A stretch of DNA of 10,845 nt, taken from Hyphomonadaceae bacterium. Its GTDB lineage: Bacteria; Pseudomonadota; Alphaproteobacteria; Caulobacterales; Hyphomonadaceae. A program made the position numbers and the translations under genes. This document shows, one piece after another, positions 1 to 9,133 of the stretch; within the stretch, counting starts at the first letter, position 1; each line of letters starts with the position of its first letter. The notes under the pieces are model-generated. The model saw only the letters and a list, made by a program, of their open reading frames with translations, did no database searches and had not been told where the DNA came from. The DNA is taken from positions 1 through 10,845 of the forward strand of contig JADKDU010000023.1 in NCBI GenBank assembly GCA_016714495.1, in the 5' to 3' direction.

Positions 1-2167
1 AAGCTCACCACTGTTACGAGGAGAAGCCGGAGCCGGAAGCTTCGGTAGATCGCGCCGAAGAGGAGACCGCCGCAGAGGCTCGAGCCGACGAAGAGGAAAA
101 ACAACAAGGCTGCACGGCTCTGGATCAACGGCATCCGCACCGGGAACAGGGTGCTCGGCGTGAAAGCGGGTCTACGATTTGTCTGCGACACCGTTCTTCC
201 TCCGTGGGTCTGGCTATCGCGAAGGTGAGCTTTTGGGTGGGTCGTTTGCGATTTTTCCCTCATGGACGCCATCGAGAGTGGCATCGTGAAGGTGCCCCGC
301 GTTCCCACGCGCGATGACGTCGTTCAGGCTAACGAGCCTGTGTTCCGACACATCTACAAGCATGTACGGCGAGACCTATCCTGACGTGGTCGGCGGTCTG
401 CGGCACCATGGCGGCAAGCGACCTGCCCCACCAGCTCGAAGCGGCGCTCAAGGCTCTGTACGGAGACTATGTTGCTACGGACAAGGCATGGGCCAACGCT
501 GAAACGCCTCCCGTCCTCATCGTGGTCTGCAACAATACAACGACATCCCGGATGATCTACGAGTGGATTTCCGGCTATTGCGACAATCCGGAAGTAGACG
601 AAGGCAAGCTGGTCTGGAAGGCCGGCAACCTTCCCATGTTCGCCAACGTGGCGGAGGGCAAGCCGATCAGTCGCCGGCGAACGATCCTGATCGACCTAGC
701 TCAGCTGAATCGGGCGACGCTATCGCCGGCCAGTTCAGAGGACGCGCGCGACGAGATCGACGCCTTCAAGAAGGAACTCCGCCAGCGCGATCCGTCGCGG
801 GATGTCGACAAGGTGGATGACGCCGAGCTTCTTCGCGAGGTCATGAACACCGTCGGCCGCAAAGGAAGTTAGGCGAGCAAAGTGCGCTGCATCGTATCAG
901 TGTCGATGCTAACAGAGGGCTGGGACGCCAATACGGTCACCCACGTGCTGGGTTGTCGAGCATTCGGGACGCAGCTCCTGCGAGCAGGTCGTCGGTCGCG
1001 CGTTGCGGCGTGTCTCCTACGATCCGACGATCAAGGCATGTTCCGGCCAGAGTACGCCGAGGTTCTCGGCGTCCCGTTCTCTTTCATGCCCGCAAACCCG
1101 AGAAGGATTTTCGCCGCCAGGGACCGGATACGCGTTCATGCCGATTCAAACCGCCCGGAAATCCGTTTCCCCCGGGTAGATGGCTATCGCGTCGAGTTTC
1201 CCAGGGGCCGGTTGAACGCACGCTTCACACCCGAAAGTCATCTGACACTGAGCGCGCTCTGGCCGGAAATTCCAAAGGAGACGGACACCGACCCGCTCGT
1301 CGGCGTTTCGAATGTGCTGAAACTCGACGACCTTCACGAGTTCCGAGCAGACGATTGCCTTCATGCTGGCTAAGCGAACGCTGGAGCGTTGGGCGCGCAT
1401 GTCTGGCCAGACCGACGGCGAGCCGCTGACACTGTTCCCGCAGTTCCTGCGCGTCGCTCGCCAGAGTGGTTGCGCGAATGCCTTCATCTGAAGGACGGGC
1501 GCAGCGTCGGTTTTTTGTCGCTGACGGCCCTCCGCGACGAGGCCGTAAGCAAACTCGTCAATGCCTGCGCCGAATCGCTGGAAACCGCCGGCTCCGGAGA
1601 AAATCCGGCCAGTAGTGGCGGCTGATCCCACTGGCTCCAGTCGCTATGTCGACTTCCACACCACCCGTACGTCGCTGATCGCCACCGATCCTACCAAGTC
1701 GCAGGTAAACTATGTGCTGGATCCACTTGGGAGCGCCGCCTTTGCCGAGCGGATCGAAAAGCTGCCGAACGTGCGTGGCTATGCGAAGAACAACGGCTTG
1801 ATGTTCGAGGTCCCCTACTCTTTCCTGTGACGAACGCGGCTATCGGCCAGACTTCATCGTCCAGCTTGATGACGGCCAGCCCGACCCGTTGAAGGTGGTT
1901 GTCGAAATCAAGGGTTTCCGTGGACCCGATGCCGTGGCCAAGCGGGATGCTTTGATGCGTCTGTGGCTGCCGGCCGTGAACAATGATGGTCGCTGGGGTC
2001 GCTGGCAGGCTGTCGAAATTCTGGAACCGACTGACATGAAGGATGCGTTCGGGTCCGATGGCTGGACCGACTCCGCCAAGGCGGAAGACCTTCTGAATTT
2101 TGTCGCCGAGGGCCTGGACGCGGCAGCCGTGAATGCGCGGCAACCAACATCCGGCACGGCGGCCTGA
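1..2167 (+). pseudogene. res: Type III-like restriction endonuclease subunit (Res), 5'-truncated by window edge, multiply frameshifted
   Basis: ATP-dependent restriction subunit: a superfamily 2 helicase core followed by a PD-(D/E)XK nuclease. It resembles the large Res proteins that NCBI calls the BPTD_3080 family. The window opens inside helicase motif II: AHHCY is read at 3-17, then an acidic linker. Motif III reads LSATPFFLRGSGY (near 179-216). The motif V region is SMLTEGWDANTVTHVLG (from about 904). Motif VI reads VVGRALRRVSY once a frameshift near 970 is corrected. The nuclease signature is RPDFIV (D at 1850-1852) followed by VVEIKG (E at 1904-1906, K at 1910-1912). The end AAAVNARQPTSGTAA* at 2167 lies 12 nt before mod. 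Roughly 720 C-terminal residues are present. Breaks include an extra A at 97-101, an extra G at 167-170, a missing T at 231-234, a missing A at 866-867, an extra A at 879-881, a missing G at 1035-1036 and an insertion near 1828. Family assignment is firm; whether the gene is truly dead is not. Confidence 0.88.
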
Positions 2168-2171
2168 GGGA
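2166..2171 (+). promoter_or_regulatory. Ribosome binding site of mod
   Basis: GAGGGA overlaps the res stop codon (TGA 2165-2167) and ends 8 nt before the ATG at 2180. It fixes the mod start and implies translation of mod straight after res. Confidence 0.6.
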
Positions 2172-2179
2172 ACATCGAT

Positions 2180-5100
2180 ATGGCAAGAACACCCGCCGGC
2201 CGTCAGCGCCCAAGAAGGTCGATGTGCTCGCACAGGGAGACGCGGCGGAAAAATATTCCGACGCAGGAAAATTCCTCCTTCATGCATCCCGAGGATGCGG
2301 CCCCGGTGACGCTGGAATACGAGCGTCGCTTTTCGCCAGCGTCACATCCGGAACTCTATCAACGCGACAAGGACCTCGACCCACAGCTTGTTTGGCGGGG
2401 CAACAATGCAGGAGACGGCGACGTGCAACTCGTTTGGAAAGGGAAAGACGAGGAGGACACCGGCCCGCTGAAGGTCGATGTGGTTCCGATCTACATCCAG
2501 GAAAAGTCCACCCCAAAGCGATTATCAACGATATTCGCCGCAGACAGGAAGGCGTTGAGGACTGGAAATACGAGTCAGACACTCCAGACTTGTTCGCTGA
2601 CTTCAATGGCATTCCTGATCCCGGAAGACCGGCTGGTCTACTACGATCACGATCAGGTTGGCCTGAAATGGATCAAACCGCATGATCCTGGGCGACAGCC
2701 TGTCCGTAATCGGCAGCCTCGTAGAAAGGGAGGCTGCGCGGCAGGATTCAGACGATCTATCTGGATCCGCCTTACGGCATCAATTTAATTCGAACTGGCA
2801 GGTTTCGACGAGGGATCGGGCCGTTCGAGATGGCGTGACCGAATCGGTAAGTCGCGAGCCGGAGCAGGTTCGCGCATTTCGCGATACTTCGGTCGAGAGG
2901 TATCCATTCGTACCTTGGCTACTTCCGTGACCGAGTTCGAGCGTCCCTCGACCTACTAACAGATAGTGGCTCACTGTTTGTCCAAATTGGCGACGAGAAT
3001 GAGCATCTAGTACGAGCCGTATTTGACGAGGTCTTTGGTAGTCCGAATTTCTGCTCACTCATCACGGTTCAGAAGACAGCGGGGCAGACTGCTGAGCATT
3101 TGGCTGGCACCACGGATTTCGTCCTGTGGTACGCGAAGAACAGCTCTACGGTGAAGTTTCGCCCCGTGTTGAACGACAAGGGCTTCGATACAGACAAAGC
3201 CGGCGTCTATCGCTGGTGCCGGGATGAGTTTGGGCAACTCACGCGCGTGACAGACGGAGCACGCGCGTCAAACCGAACTGCTGGCGTGTTCCGATACGAT
3301 AACCTGACGTCGCAAAAGCCACCAGGAAGCTTTCCCGTCAAGTTTCAAGGAACCTCATTTGGGTCGGGCAAAGGATTCTGGAAGACCGGCGAGACTGGCA
3401 TGCAGCGACTTATTAAAGCAGATCGCGTTGGTGCCGCAGCAAATTCTCTGACGTACATCCGCTTCATGGACGATTTCGCTGCGCAGGCAGTTGGGAACCT
3501 GTGGACCGATACTGGAACTGGCAGCTTCACTGACGAAAAATTTACGTCGTCCAAACCGGCACAAAATCGTTGGAACGTTGCCTCTTGATGACCACCGACC
3601 CCGGCGACCTCGTCCTTGACCCCACCTGCGGCTCCGGCACGACGGCCTATGTGGCCGAACAATGGGGACGGCGCTGGATCACTATCGATACCAGCCGTGT
3701 GGCGCTGACCCTGGCGCGCACGCGCATCATGTCCGCGCGATATCCCCATTACCATCTGGAAGGACTCGCCCGAGGGGCGCCGCGAAGGAAGCCGAGCTGA
3801 CAGGTCGACCCGCCGGCGATGGGCCATTTGACGGCTCGCTGGCGCATGGGTTCGTTCACAAGCGTGTTCCGCACGTCACGCTGAAGTCTATCGCGAACAA
3901 CGCCGAAATCGATGTGATCTGGGACAAGCACCAGCCCGGACTTGAAGCAGCTCTCAAGCGGCTCCAACAAGGCGGTAGGCCAGTCTTGGGAAGAGTGGCA
4001 GGTCCCCCGCCAACCCGTATTCCTGTGGGATGAGAAGTGTCAGAAACTTCAAGCACGTCTGCTCGCCGTCAAGGTTGAGCATGCAGAACTTCAGGAGGAC
4101 GAGGACGCCACCGAAGAGGTGATTGCGAAGCACGGGAAAAAATTCACCAAACCGCTGAGAGACCTCCAGACGCTGCTGCGTCGTAACTACACGTTGATTC
4201 ATTGCCCGAGCATGCGGGCGATCCTCTGCCGGACAACGCCCTGCTCCTGCATCAGGCCTTCTGGGATGCCCGGCGCGCGCGTCAGGCGGAAATCGACGCC
4301 TCCATCGCCCGCAACGCAGACACCGAATTCCTCTGACCAGCCCCATGAGGACAAGGGCGTGGTGCGCGTGGCGGACCCTTCACCATGGAAAGCCTTTCGC
4401 CCCACCGCGTACTGGCGGTCAGCGAAGATGACCCGGCATTCTCGGTCTTCTGGGCGTCTCTACCGGTGCCGAACACGAACAGCGAGAGAGCGACGACTTC
4501 GTGCGGGTCGTGCTGTCGAACTCGGAAACGGCCGGCGTTGGGAACACCAAGAAGGGCGAACGCCTGCGCTTCATAAAAAGGGACCATGCGCCCTTCTCCG
4601 GCCGCTATGTAAACACAGGCCTGGCCGCTATCGCGAGAACGACACCGAAGACGCACCGGAGCGAAAGGCCGCGATCTTCATCGGCCCAGAATATGGCACG
4701 GTGACACGGCAGATGATCGTGGCAGCCGCTAAAGCCATCGACATGTTCGATGTGTTGATAGTATGCGGCTTCGGCTTTGAAGCTCACGCTTCTGCTGAAA
4801 CCATGAGCGCAGGGATCATTAAACGTCCTTCGGGTGAACATGAACCAGGACCGCTGCATGGCCGATCGCCTGAAGGCGGCGGATCAAGGCAACCTGTTCG
4901 TCGTGTTTTGGCGAACCGGATGTCGACGTCCGAAAACTCAATAGTGGCCAATACGAGGTGGAGGTGCTCGGCCTCGACATCTTCAACCCCAATACCGAGA
5001 ACAGCGCTCCTCAAGCAAGGTGGAAGAGGACGTCGCCTGCTGGTTCATCGACACGGACTATGACCAGCACAGCTTCTTTGTCCGCCACGCCTACTTCCTC

Positions 5101-5296
5101 GGCGGCAAGAACCCGTACGAGAAGCTGCAGAAATCCCTGAAGGCGGAGATCAACGAGGAGGCATGGAAACCCTGCACTCGGCCGTTTCGTTCCCCTTCCC
5201 GAACCAGCGCAGGGACGAATCGCTGTAAAGGTCATCAATCATTATGGCGATGAAGTCCTGAAGGTCTTCGACACAAAGGACGCTCGACCAGTCTAA
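2180..5296 (+). pseudogene. mod: Type III-like site-specific DNA methyltransferase (Mod), beta class, long C-terminal extension, multiply frameshifted
   Basis: S-adenosylmethionine-dependent DNA amino-methyltransferase that would protect host sites and give the complex its specificity. Motif order is catalytic DPPYG (2764-2778), then a target-recognition region (about 2900-3590), then the SAM-binding DPTCGSGTT (3618-3644) with a following WGRRWITIDTSRVAL. This is the beta order used by type III Mod. The N-terminus begins MARTPAGR and contains DLDPQLVWRG and YIQEKVHPK once a missing A at 2502-2505 is restored. After motif I comes an extension of about 500 residues: HKRVPHVTLKSIANN (from about 3857), WDARRARQAEIDASIARNAD (about 4268-4320), AAIFIGPEYGTV, ACWFIDTDYDQHSFFVRHAY (about 5036-5095) and a final KVINHYGDEVLKVFD. 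The reconstructed length is about 1035 residues, which fits the long Mod proteins paired with BPTD_3080-type Res. More than a dozen 1-base indels break it. The stretch 2899-3588, covering the recognition region, is open throughout. Confidence 0.88.
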
Positions 5297-5300
5297 AGGA
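5296..5300 (+). promoter_or_regulatory. Ribosome binding site of the Z1 gene
   Basis: AAGGA overlaps the last base of the mod stop (TAA 5294-5296) and lies 9 nt before the ATG at 5310. It supports that start and co-translation with mod. Confidence 0.6.
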
Positions 5301-5309
5301 TGGGGACAG

Positions 5310-6460
5310 ATGGGATTTTACGACCGGCTCAAGCAAGAGCGTCTCGATGCCAACCAACCTGACACGCCAGAGTACGACGCTTGCGTGCGGGAGACGGTTG
5401 CCGAGTTGCAGACTCACGAAACGACATCTCGCAAACCCGGCATGCTGCTCGGCAAGATTCAATCCGGTAAAACGCGTGCCTTTCTTGGCATCACGGCTCT
5501 GGCTTTGACGAGGGCTACGACGTCACCATCGTCCTTACGAAGGGCACAAAGACGCTCGGCAATCAAACGGTGAGCCGCATCTCGAAAGACTTCCGGTCTT
5601 TCATCGGCGAGAATGCACTGCAGGTCTTTGACATCCTGAAAATCCCTACCCTGACCCAATGGGAGTTGAGTGAGCAGAAGCTGATTGTTGTTGCGAAGAA
5701 AGAGCACAACAACATGCGGCGGCTGATCGACCTTTCACGACCACTCCACCCCGAGCTTCGCACAAAGCGGGTCCTGATCATCGACGATGAGGCCGATTTC
5801 GCATCGATACGCTTTGCCAAGAAGCGCGGCTCTAACGACATTGACCAGGAGGATCGCCAGCCAGATGGATGACCTTCGCCGAAGCCTCGACGGAGGATCA
5901 TTCCTCCAAGTGACGGGCGACGCCCTGCGCTCTCTACCTTCAGCCCGATGAGTACGAAGCCCCCAGCGGGGTGAACATGACGTATGAACCGAAGCGGCCG
6001 GCTTTCACCAAGCTGGTTCCGTGCAGCGCGTATGTTGGCGGCGATGAGTATTTCGGGGGAGCACGACGAGAGCGAGGCGGAATATTACCTCTGGCACGAA
6101 GTCGGACAGGACGAACTGACGCTCTCAAGAAAGAAGATCGGCGACGGTTCGATCTCGGCGATGTACTAACGACGCCCAAGATCAAAGGTCTTCGATCCGC
6201 TGTCGCAAACTTCGTCACCGCCGGAGCGATACGGCGACTGCAAGAGCAAGCGGCAGGGCAGCGCCCGAAGCACTACGCGATGATTATTCATGTCGAAACG
6301 GCTCGAAGCGCACATGACTGGCAGCATCGCGTTGCTCAAGCTTTGCTCGAAAAATGAAAGATGCGATTGTGTCGGCAACCAGATTGCTGACAGGCTGATC
6401 GACGCAGCGGTTGCAGACCTACGCCGATCCGTAGAGGCCGAAGGTCTAGCAGGCTGTTGA
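5310..6460 (+). pseudogene. Z1-type helicase/ATPase, 5' part (interrupted by IS, frameshifted)
   Basis: N-terminal half of a superfamily 2 helicase-like ATPase of the kind that carries a Z1 domain, a domain found in restriction-linked gene clusters. It starts MGFYDRLKQERLDANQ. Walker A is GKIQSGKT (near residue 50, 5451-5474), Walker B is VLIIDDEADFAS (about 5773-5808), and motif III reads LQVTATP after correcting an indel near 5913. HVETARSAHDWQHRVAQAL (about 6292-6348) matches the histidine strand that opens the Z1 module. The gene follows mod by 13 nt. Indels include a missing T at 5504-5506, shifts near 5850, 5913 and 6057, and a missing A at 6350-6354. In the native frame the sequence runs VEAEGL into the IS, adds AGC and stops at TGA 6458-6460 inside the left inverted repeat. 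Even with all indels repaired, the product would be cut at about 380 of about 730 residues. Confidence 0.82.
6446..6449. repeat. Target site duplication CTAG, left copy
   Basis: CTAG directly abuts the left inverted repeat and is matched by CTAG at 7964-7967. A 4-bp CTAG-type duplication is typical of IS5-group elements. CTAG is a palindrome, so it could formally be counted as an extension of the inverted repeat, but excision of one copy restores the host frame. Confidence 0.75.
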
Positions 6461-6461
6461 A
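6450..6461 (+). repeat. Left terminal inverted repeat of the IS
   Basis: CAGGCTGTTGAA, 12 bp perfect against the right end. Partial matching continues for several bases (AGAAGTCC against CAATCCC). Confidence 0.88.
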
Positions 6462-6512
6462 GAAGTCCGTAGCGCCGGCATTCGAAGCATGATTCTCTTT
6501 TCCTGCGGTTGC

Positions 6513-6517
6513 AGGAG
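6513..6517 (+). promoter_or_regulatory. Ribosome binding site of the transposase
   Basis: AGGAG lies 8 nt upstream of the ATG at 6526. This decides the start over the upstream ATGs at 6489 and 6518, which are in other frames. Confidence 0.6.
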
Positions 6518-6525
6518 ATGGGGCG

Positions 6526-7641
6526 ATGCGCGGTTCGGATGTGCGTTCTGGGTCGTTGTTTTCGTACGTGGATCTCGATCAGCGGGTACGGGCCGATCAT
6601 CCGCTTCGCGTGATCCGCGATGTCGTAAACGCAGCGCTCAGTGATCTAAGCGCCGATTTTGATGCGCTTTATCCGCCGCGGCTTGGCCGGCCGTCCATTC
6701 CGCCCGAGAGGCTGCTGCGGGCGATGCTGCTGCAGGCATTCTATTCGATCCGTTCGGAGCGCCAGTTGATGGAACGGCTGGAGTTCGATCTCCTGTTCCG
6801 CTGGTTTGTCGGTCTGGGCGTTGATGATGCGCCGTGGGATCATTCGAGCTTCTCCACTAACCGGGATCGGCTGCTTGAGGGCGATATCGCCGCCAAGCTC
6901 CTGGCCACGATCCTCGCCCAGCCCAAGGTGAAGCGCCTTCTTTCCGGCGATCATTTCTCGGTCGACGGGACGCTCATCGACGCCTGGGCCTCGATCAAGA
7001 GTTTCCGGAAGAAGGATGGCAACGATCAGGACGGGGATGGTCCAGGCCGTAACGCCGAGCGCAACTTTCACGGTGAGGCGCGCTCCAACGACACGCACGA
7101 GAGCACCACCGATCCTGACGCAAAGCTCTACAAGAAGGGCCGCGGCCAGCCCGCCAAGCTCTGCTATCTCGGGCATGCCCTCATGGAGAACCGCAACGGG
7201 TTGGCGGTCGGCGGGCTCATCACCACGGCGTCAGGCTATGCCGAGCGGGAGGCCGCCCTGGCGCTGCTCGACCAGCGCGAGCGAGCCAGACGGATCACGC
7301 TGGGAGCCGACAAGGCCTACGATGTGCGCCAGTTTATCAGTGATTTGCGCGCGCGGGGCGTGACGCCCCACATCGCCGTCGACGGACATATCCGCGCTCT
7401 TGCTGAAGGCCTGGCAAAGCCACGCTCAACCGCTGTCGACGCTCGCACCACCCGTCATGCCGGCTATGCGATCAGTCAGAGGTCTCGCAAGCGCATCGAA
7501 GAGATCTTTGGTTGGATCAAGGTCTCGGCAGGGCTTGCCCGCGTGAAGTTGCGAGGACGCGCGCGGGTCGATGCAGCCTTTCGCCTGGCGCTCAGCGCCT
7601 ACAACCTCATTCGCCTGCCCAAGCTGCTGGGAGCGGCCTGA
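6526..7641 (+). CDS. IS5-family DDE transposase
   Basis: Cut-and-paste transposase of 371 residues, a usual length for the family, that moves the surrounding element by acting on its inverted repeats. The start MRGSDVRSGSLFSYVDLDQR is typical of this IS5 subgroup. An N-terminal DNA-binding helical region follows, with RPSIPPERLLRAMLLQAFYS and the run RQLMERLEFDLLFRWFVG. The catalytic triad is visible: D147 in FSVDGTLIDAW, D262 in LGADKAYD, and E325 in RIEEIFGWIK, where E325 and K332 give the E-x6-K pattern. The charged stretch at about residues 163-205 (KKDGNDQDGDG through DPDAKLYKKG) is the usual insertion before the second strand of the core. The open reading frame is intact, so the element could be active. 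The stop TGA shares its last base with the ATG of the passenger gene. Confidence 0.95.
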   Translation: MRGSDVRSGSLFSYVDLDQRVRADHPLRVIRDVVNAALSDLSADFDALYPPRLGRPSIPPERLLRAMLLQAFYSIRSERQLMERLEFDLLFRWFVGLGVDDAPWDHSSFSTNRDRLLEGDIAAKLLATILAQPKVKRLLSGDHFSVDGTLIDAWASIKSFRKKDGNDQDGDGPGRNAERNFHGEARSNDTHESTTDPDAKLYKKGRGQPAKLCYLGHALMENRNGLAVGGLITTASGYAEREAALALLDQRERARRITLGADKAYDVRQFISDLRARGVTPHIAVDGHIRALAEGLAKPRSTAVDARTTRHAGYAISQRSRKRIEEIFGWIKVSAGLARVKLRGRARVDAAFRLALSAYNLIRLPKLLGAA

Positions 7642-7967
7642 TGAGCTCGCAGGGCCAGTGGCGCATCATCGAGATGGAGGTCTGGGACAAGAACTTTCTC
7701 GATCTCATGGGCCCCGCCCGCATCATCATCGACGCCAGGGGCCAGGGCGAGTTCTCCTTCGGCTGCGTCAACGGAGCCTTCTCCGCTCTGGGCGTCGAAG
7801 GCTCCCTGGTCTCGCGCTGGACCGGCAACGACGAGATGGACGAAGCGTCGGGTGAGATCTCGATCGATTTCGAGCCCGACGGCACGCTCACGGGCGAAAT
7901 CTGTCTCGATGACGGTGATGAATCTAAATTCCGCGCCGTGCCCTGGGATTGTTCAACAGCCTGCTAG
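7641..7967 (+). CDS. Hypothetical 108-residue acidic passenger protein of the IS
   Basis: Small cytoplasmic protein with no signal peptide or membrane segment. It begins MSSQGQWRIIEMEVWDKNF and is rich in D and E. The ATG overlaps the transposase stop (TGATG, 7639-7643), so it should be translated by coupling to the transposase. Its pattern (WRI-EMEVWD, LMGPARI, GEFSFGCV, WTGNDEMDEASG, DGTLTGEI, DDGDESKFRAVPW) resembles stand-alone bacterial hypothetical proteins I recall that share the WxGNDExDxASG and DDSxFRA motifs. This recollection is from memory and was not searched. The last residues, DCSTAC, are encoded by the right inverted repeat, and the TAG stop (7965-7967) lies in the target duplication, outside the IS proper. 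Function unknown; regulation of transposition or a captured host gene are both possible. Confidence 0.75.
   Translation: MSSQGQWRIIEMEVWDKNFLDLMGPARIIIDARGQGEFSFGCVNGAFSALGVEGSLVSRWTGNDEMDEASGEISIDFEPDGTLTGEICLDDGDESKFRAVPWDCSTAC
7952..7963 (-). repeat. Right terminal inverted repeat of the IS
   Basis: TTCAACAGCCTG is the exact reverse complement of 6450-6461. It doubles as coding sequence for the end of the passenger protein. Confidence 0.88.
7964..7967. repeat. Target site duplication CTAG, right copy
   Basis: Second copy of CTAG. It supplies the in-frame TAG stop of the IS passenger gene and, read in the Z1 frame, the CTA leucine codon at which the interrupted gene resumes. Confidence 0.75.
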
Positions 7968-9014
7968 AGGTTCCAAACCGAGATGTCCTGCTCGCCGAAA
8001 TTCGAAGCGACTTCAGGAAGGGAGCCGTAGCCACAGAGAAGGTCAACTCAGACAACGATGTTGAGGCATTGCTCGACGAGAATGCCTGAGCTGAAGCTGC
8101 GCACCCCATACAACGTCTTTATCGGCGGCCAGATCTTGACCGGGGCATCACTGTCCCCAACCTGCCAGGATCTCTACTACGGCCGCTCGCCCAAGAAGAT
8201 GCAGCAGGACACCGTTCTTCAGCATGCGCGGATGTACGGTGCCCGACGACGACAAGACCTGGCTGTCACTCGGCTCTATACGACAGCCAGTAACCACGCA
8301 GCGCTTCGCCGAATTCACCAGTTCGACTCTGCGCTTCGGGATGCCTTCATGAAGGGGGCTCATGACCGGGGGTCGCCTTCATTCTCAAGGACGTCAGTAG
8401 CCGCGTCACGCCCTGCGCACCCAGCAAAATTTTGCTTTCAGACATTACTCCCCTGCGCCCCGGCAAGGCCTACCTCCCCGTGGGCTTCCAGACAAAAGCC
8501 CGGACGGCGATTGCTCGCACAGTCGAAGCGATTGACCGCGCAGTGCCCGCGACAGCTACCAACACAGGCAAGCCGGCGCGTATAACGACAGAAGATGCAA
8601 TCGCTATCATCGACTTGATTGAGAAGACCTTGGACAACTCCGAAGTCGACCCTTTCGACTGGGAAGCGATGCGAAGCGCAATCGAATACTACTCACGGAT
8701 CGCCGCGCCGGAATCCGTGCGCGGATACTGCTACGTGCTTGCGGAGACCAACCGCGAGCTTTCGCGCATTCACGATAGCGGTCGCTTTTCCAACGCGCCC
8801 CACACCAAACAACAGGAAGGAATACTGAGCCAGCTCGGTGAGCGCCTGCCTATTGTGATGCTGTTTCGTCAAAAGGAGAGGCGGTGAAGGGGTGGCGAGA
8901 CTTCGCCCTTTCTGGTGGCCGGTCCTATTCCCGCCGCTGGGTTCCGCACCCGCTATTTTTGCCGCAACGACGAATGAGAATCCAGTTGAGCCAGACGACG
9001 ACGCTGCGGAGTGA
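7964..9014 (+). pseudogene. Z1-type helicase/ATPase, 3' part (after IS, frameshifted)
   Basis: C-terminal half of the gene begun at 5310. It resumes in frame at CTA GAG GTT with LEVPNRDVLLAEIRSDF. It carries the Z1 core: RTPYNVFIGGQIL (about 8100-8138) followed, after indel correction, by DRGIT, the motif V equivalent. Next come YYGRSPKKMQQDTVLQHARMYGAR as motif VI (about 8177-8247) and RRIHQFDSALRDAF. The rest is helical and lacks a domain I can name (SDITPLRPGKAYLPVGFQTK, about 8436-8495, then an acidic helical tail). The frame that ends KERR at 8887 is an artefact of a 1-base shift. Reading QNGEAVKGW then PFWWPVLFPP restores a tail that ends PVEPDDDAAE* at 9012-9014. With the IS removed the gene would encode about 730 residues. 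Without its own promoter and start this half is not expected to be expressed as a functional protein. Confidence 0.8.
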
Positions 9015-9051
9015 TGCCGGCTCAGCGCCGATCACCAGCACCTTCCGTCAA

Positions 9052-9064
9052 TGCCCAGCTATCA
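9052..9064. repeat. 13-bp direct repeat, copy 1
   Basis: TGCCCAGCTATCA, repeated exactly at 9134-9146, 82 bp apart start to start. It is bordered by two copies of TTCCGTCAA (about 9043-9051 and 9067-9075). Function not evident. Confidence 0.5.
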
Positions 9065-9133
9065 GATTCCGTCAAACATCCGTACTAAGTCTGTATTTGA
9101 AGAGGATCTCCGCGGAATTGTCGCCTGAACCGC

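Larger units (their letters stand above)
6450..7963 (+). mobile_element. IS5-family insertion sequence, complete, inserted in the Z1 gene
   Basis: The element is 1514 bp, with terminal inverted repeats CAGGCTGTTGAA at 6450-6461 and, reversed, at 7952-7963. It is flanked by CTAG duplications. It holds a DDE transposase (6526-7641) and a 108-residue passenger gene (7641-7967) transcribed the same way. No frameshift or internal stop disturbs either gene, unlike all surrounding sequence. Element plus one CTAG is 1518 bp, a multiple of three. Joining GAAGGT (6440-6445) to CTAGAG (7964-7969) gives an uninterrupted Z1 reading frame EAEG-LEVPNRDVLLAEI. The insertion therefore looks simple and without accompanying deletion. 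I cannot assign an ISfinder name. Confidence 0.92.

Noticed and set aside
90..110. Programmed frameshifting at the A-run in res
   Set aside because: Shifts of both signs occur at many unrelated runs in all genes, which fits error or decay, not a single regulated slippery site.
1146..2287. Long - strand open frames opposite the res 3' half (1146-1631 and 1691-2287)
   Set aside because: They are mirror frames of res in GC-rich DNA: no ribosome site, arginine/serine/proline-rich composition, and overlap with clearly conserved Res motifs.
6646..7176. 176-residue - strand open frame
   Set aside because: It lies wholly opposite the intact transposase and has no family features; an antisense shadow.
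1..9014. DISARM or BREX assignment for the + strand cluster
   Set aside because: No DUF1998 helicase, phospholipase D-type protein, PglZ or BrxC-like gene is visible; Res/Mod motifs match type III restriction instead.
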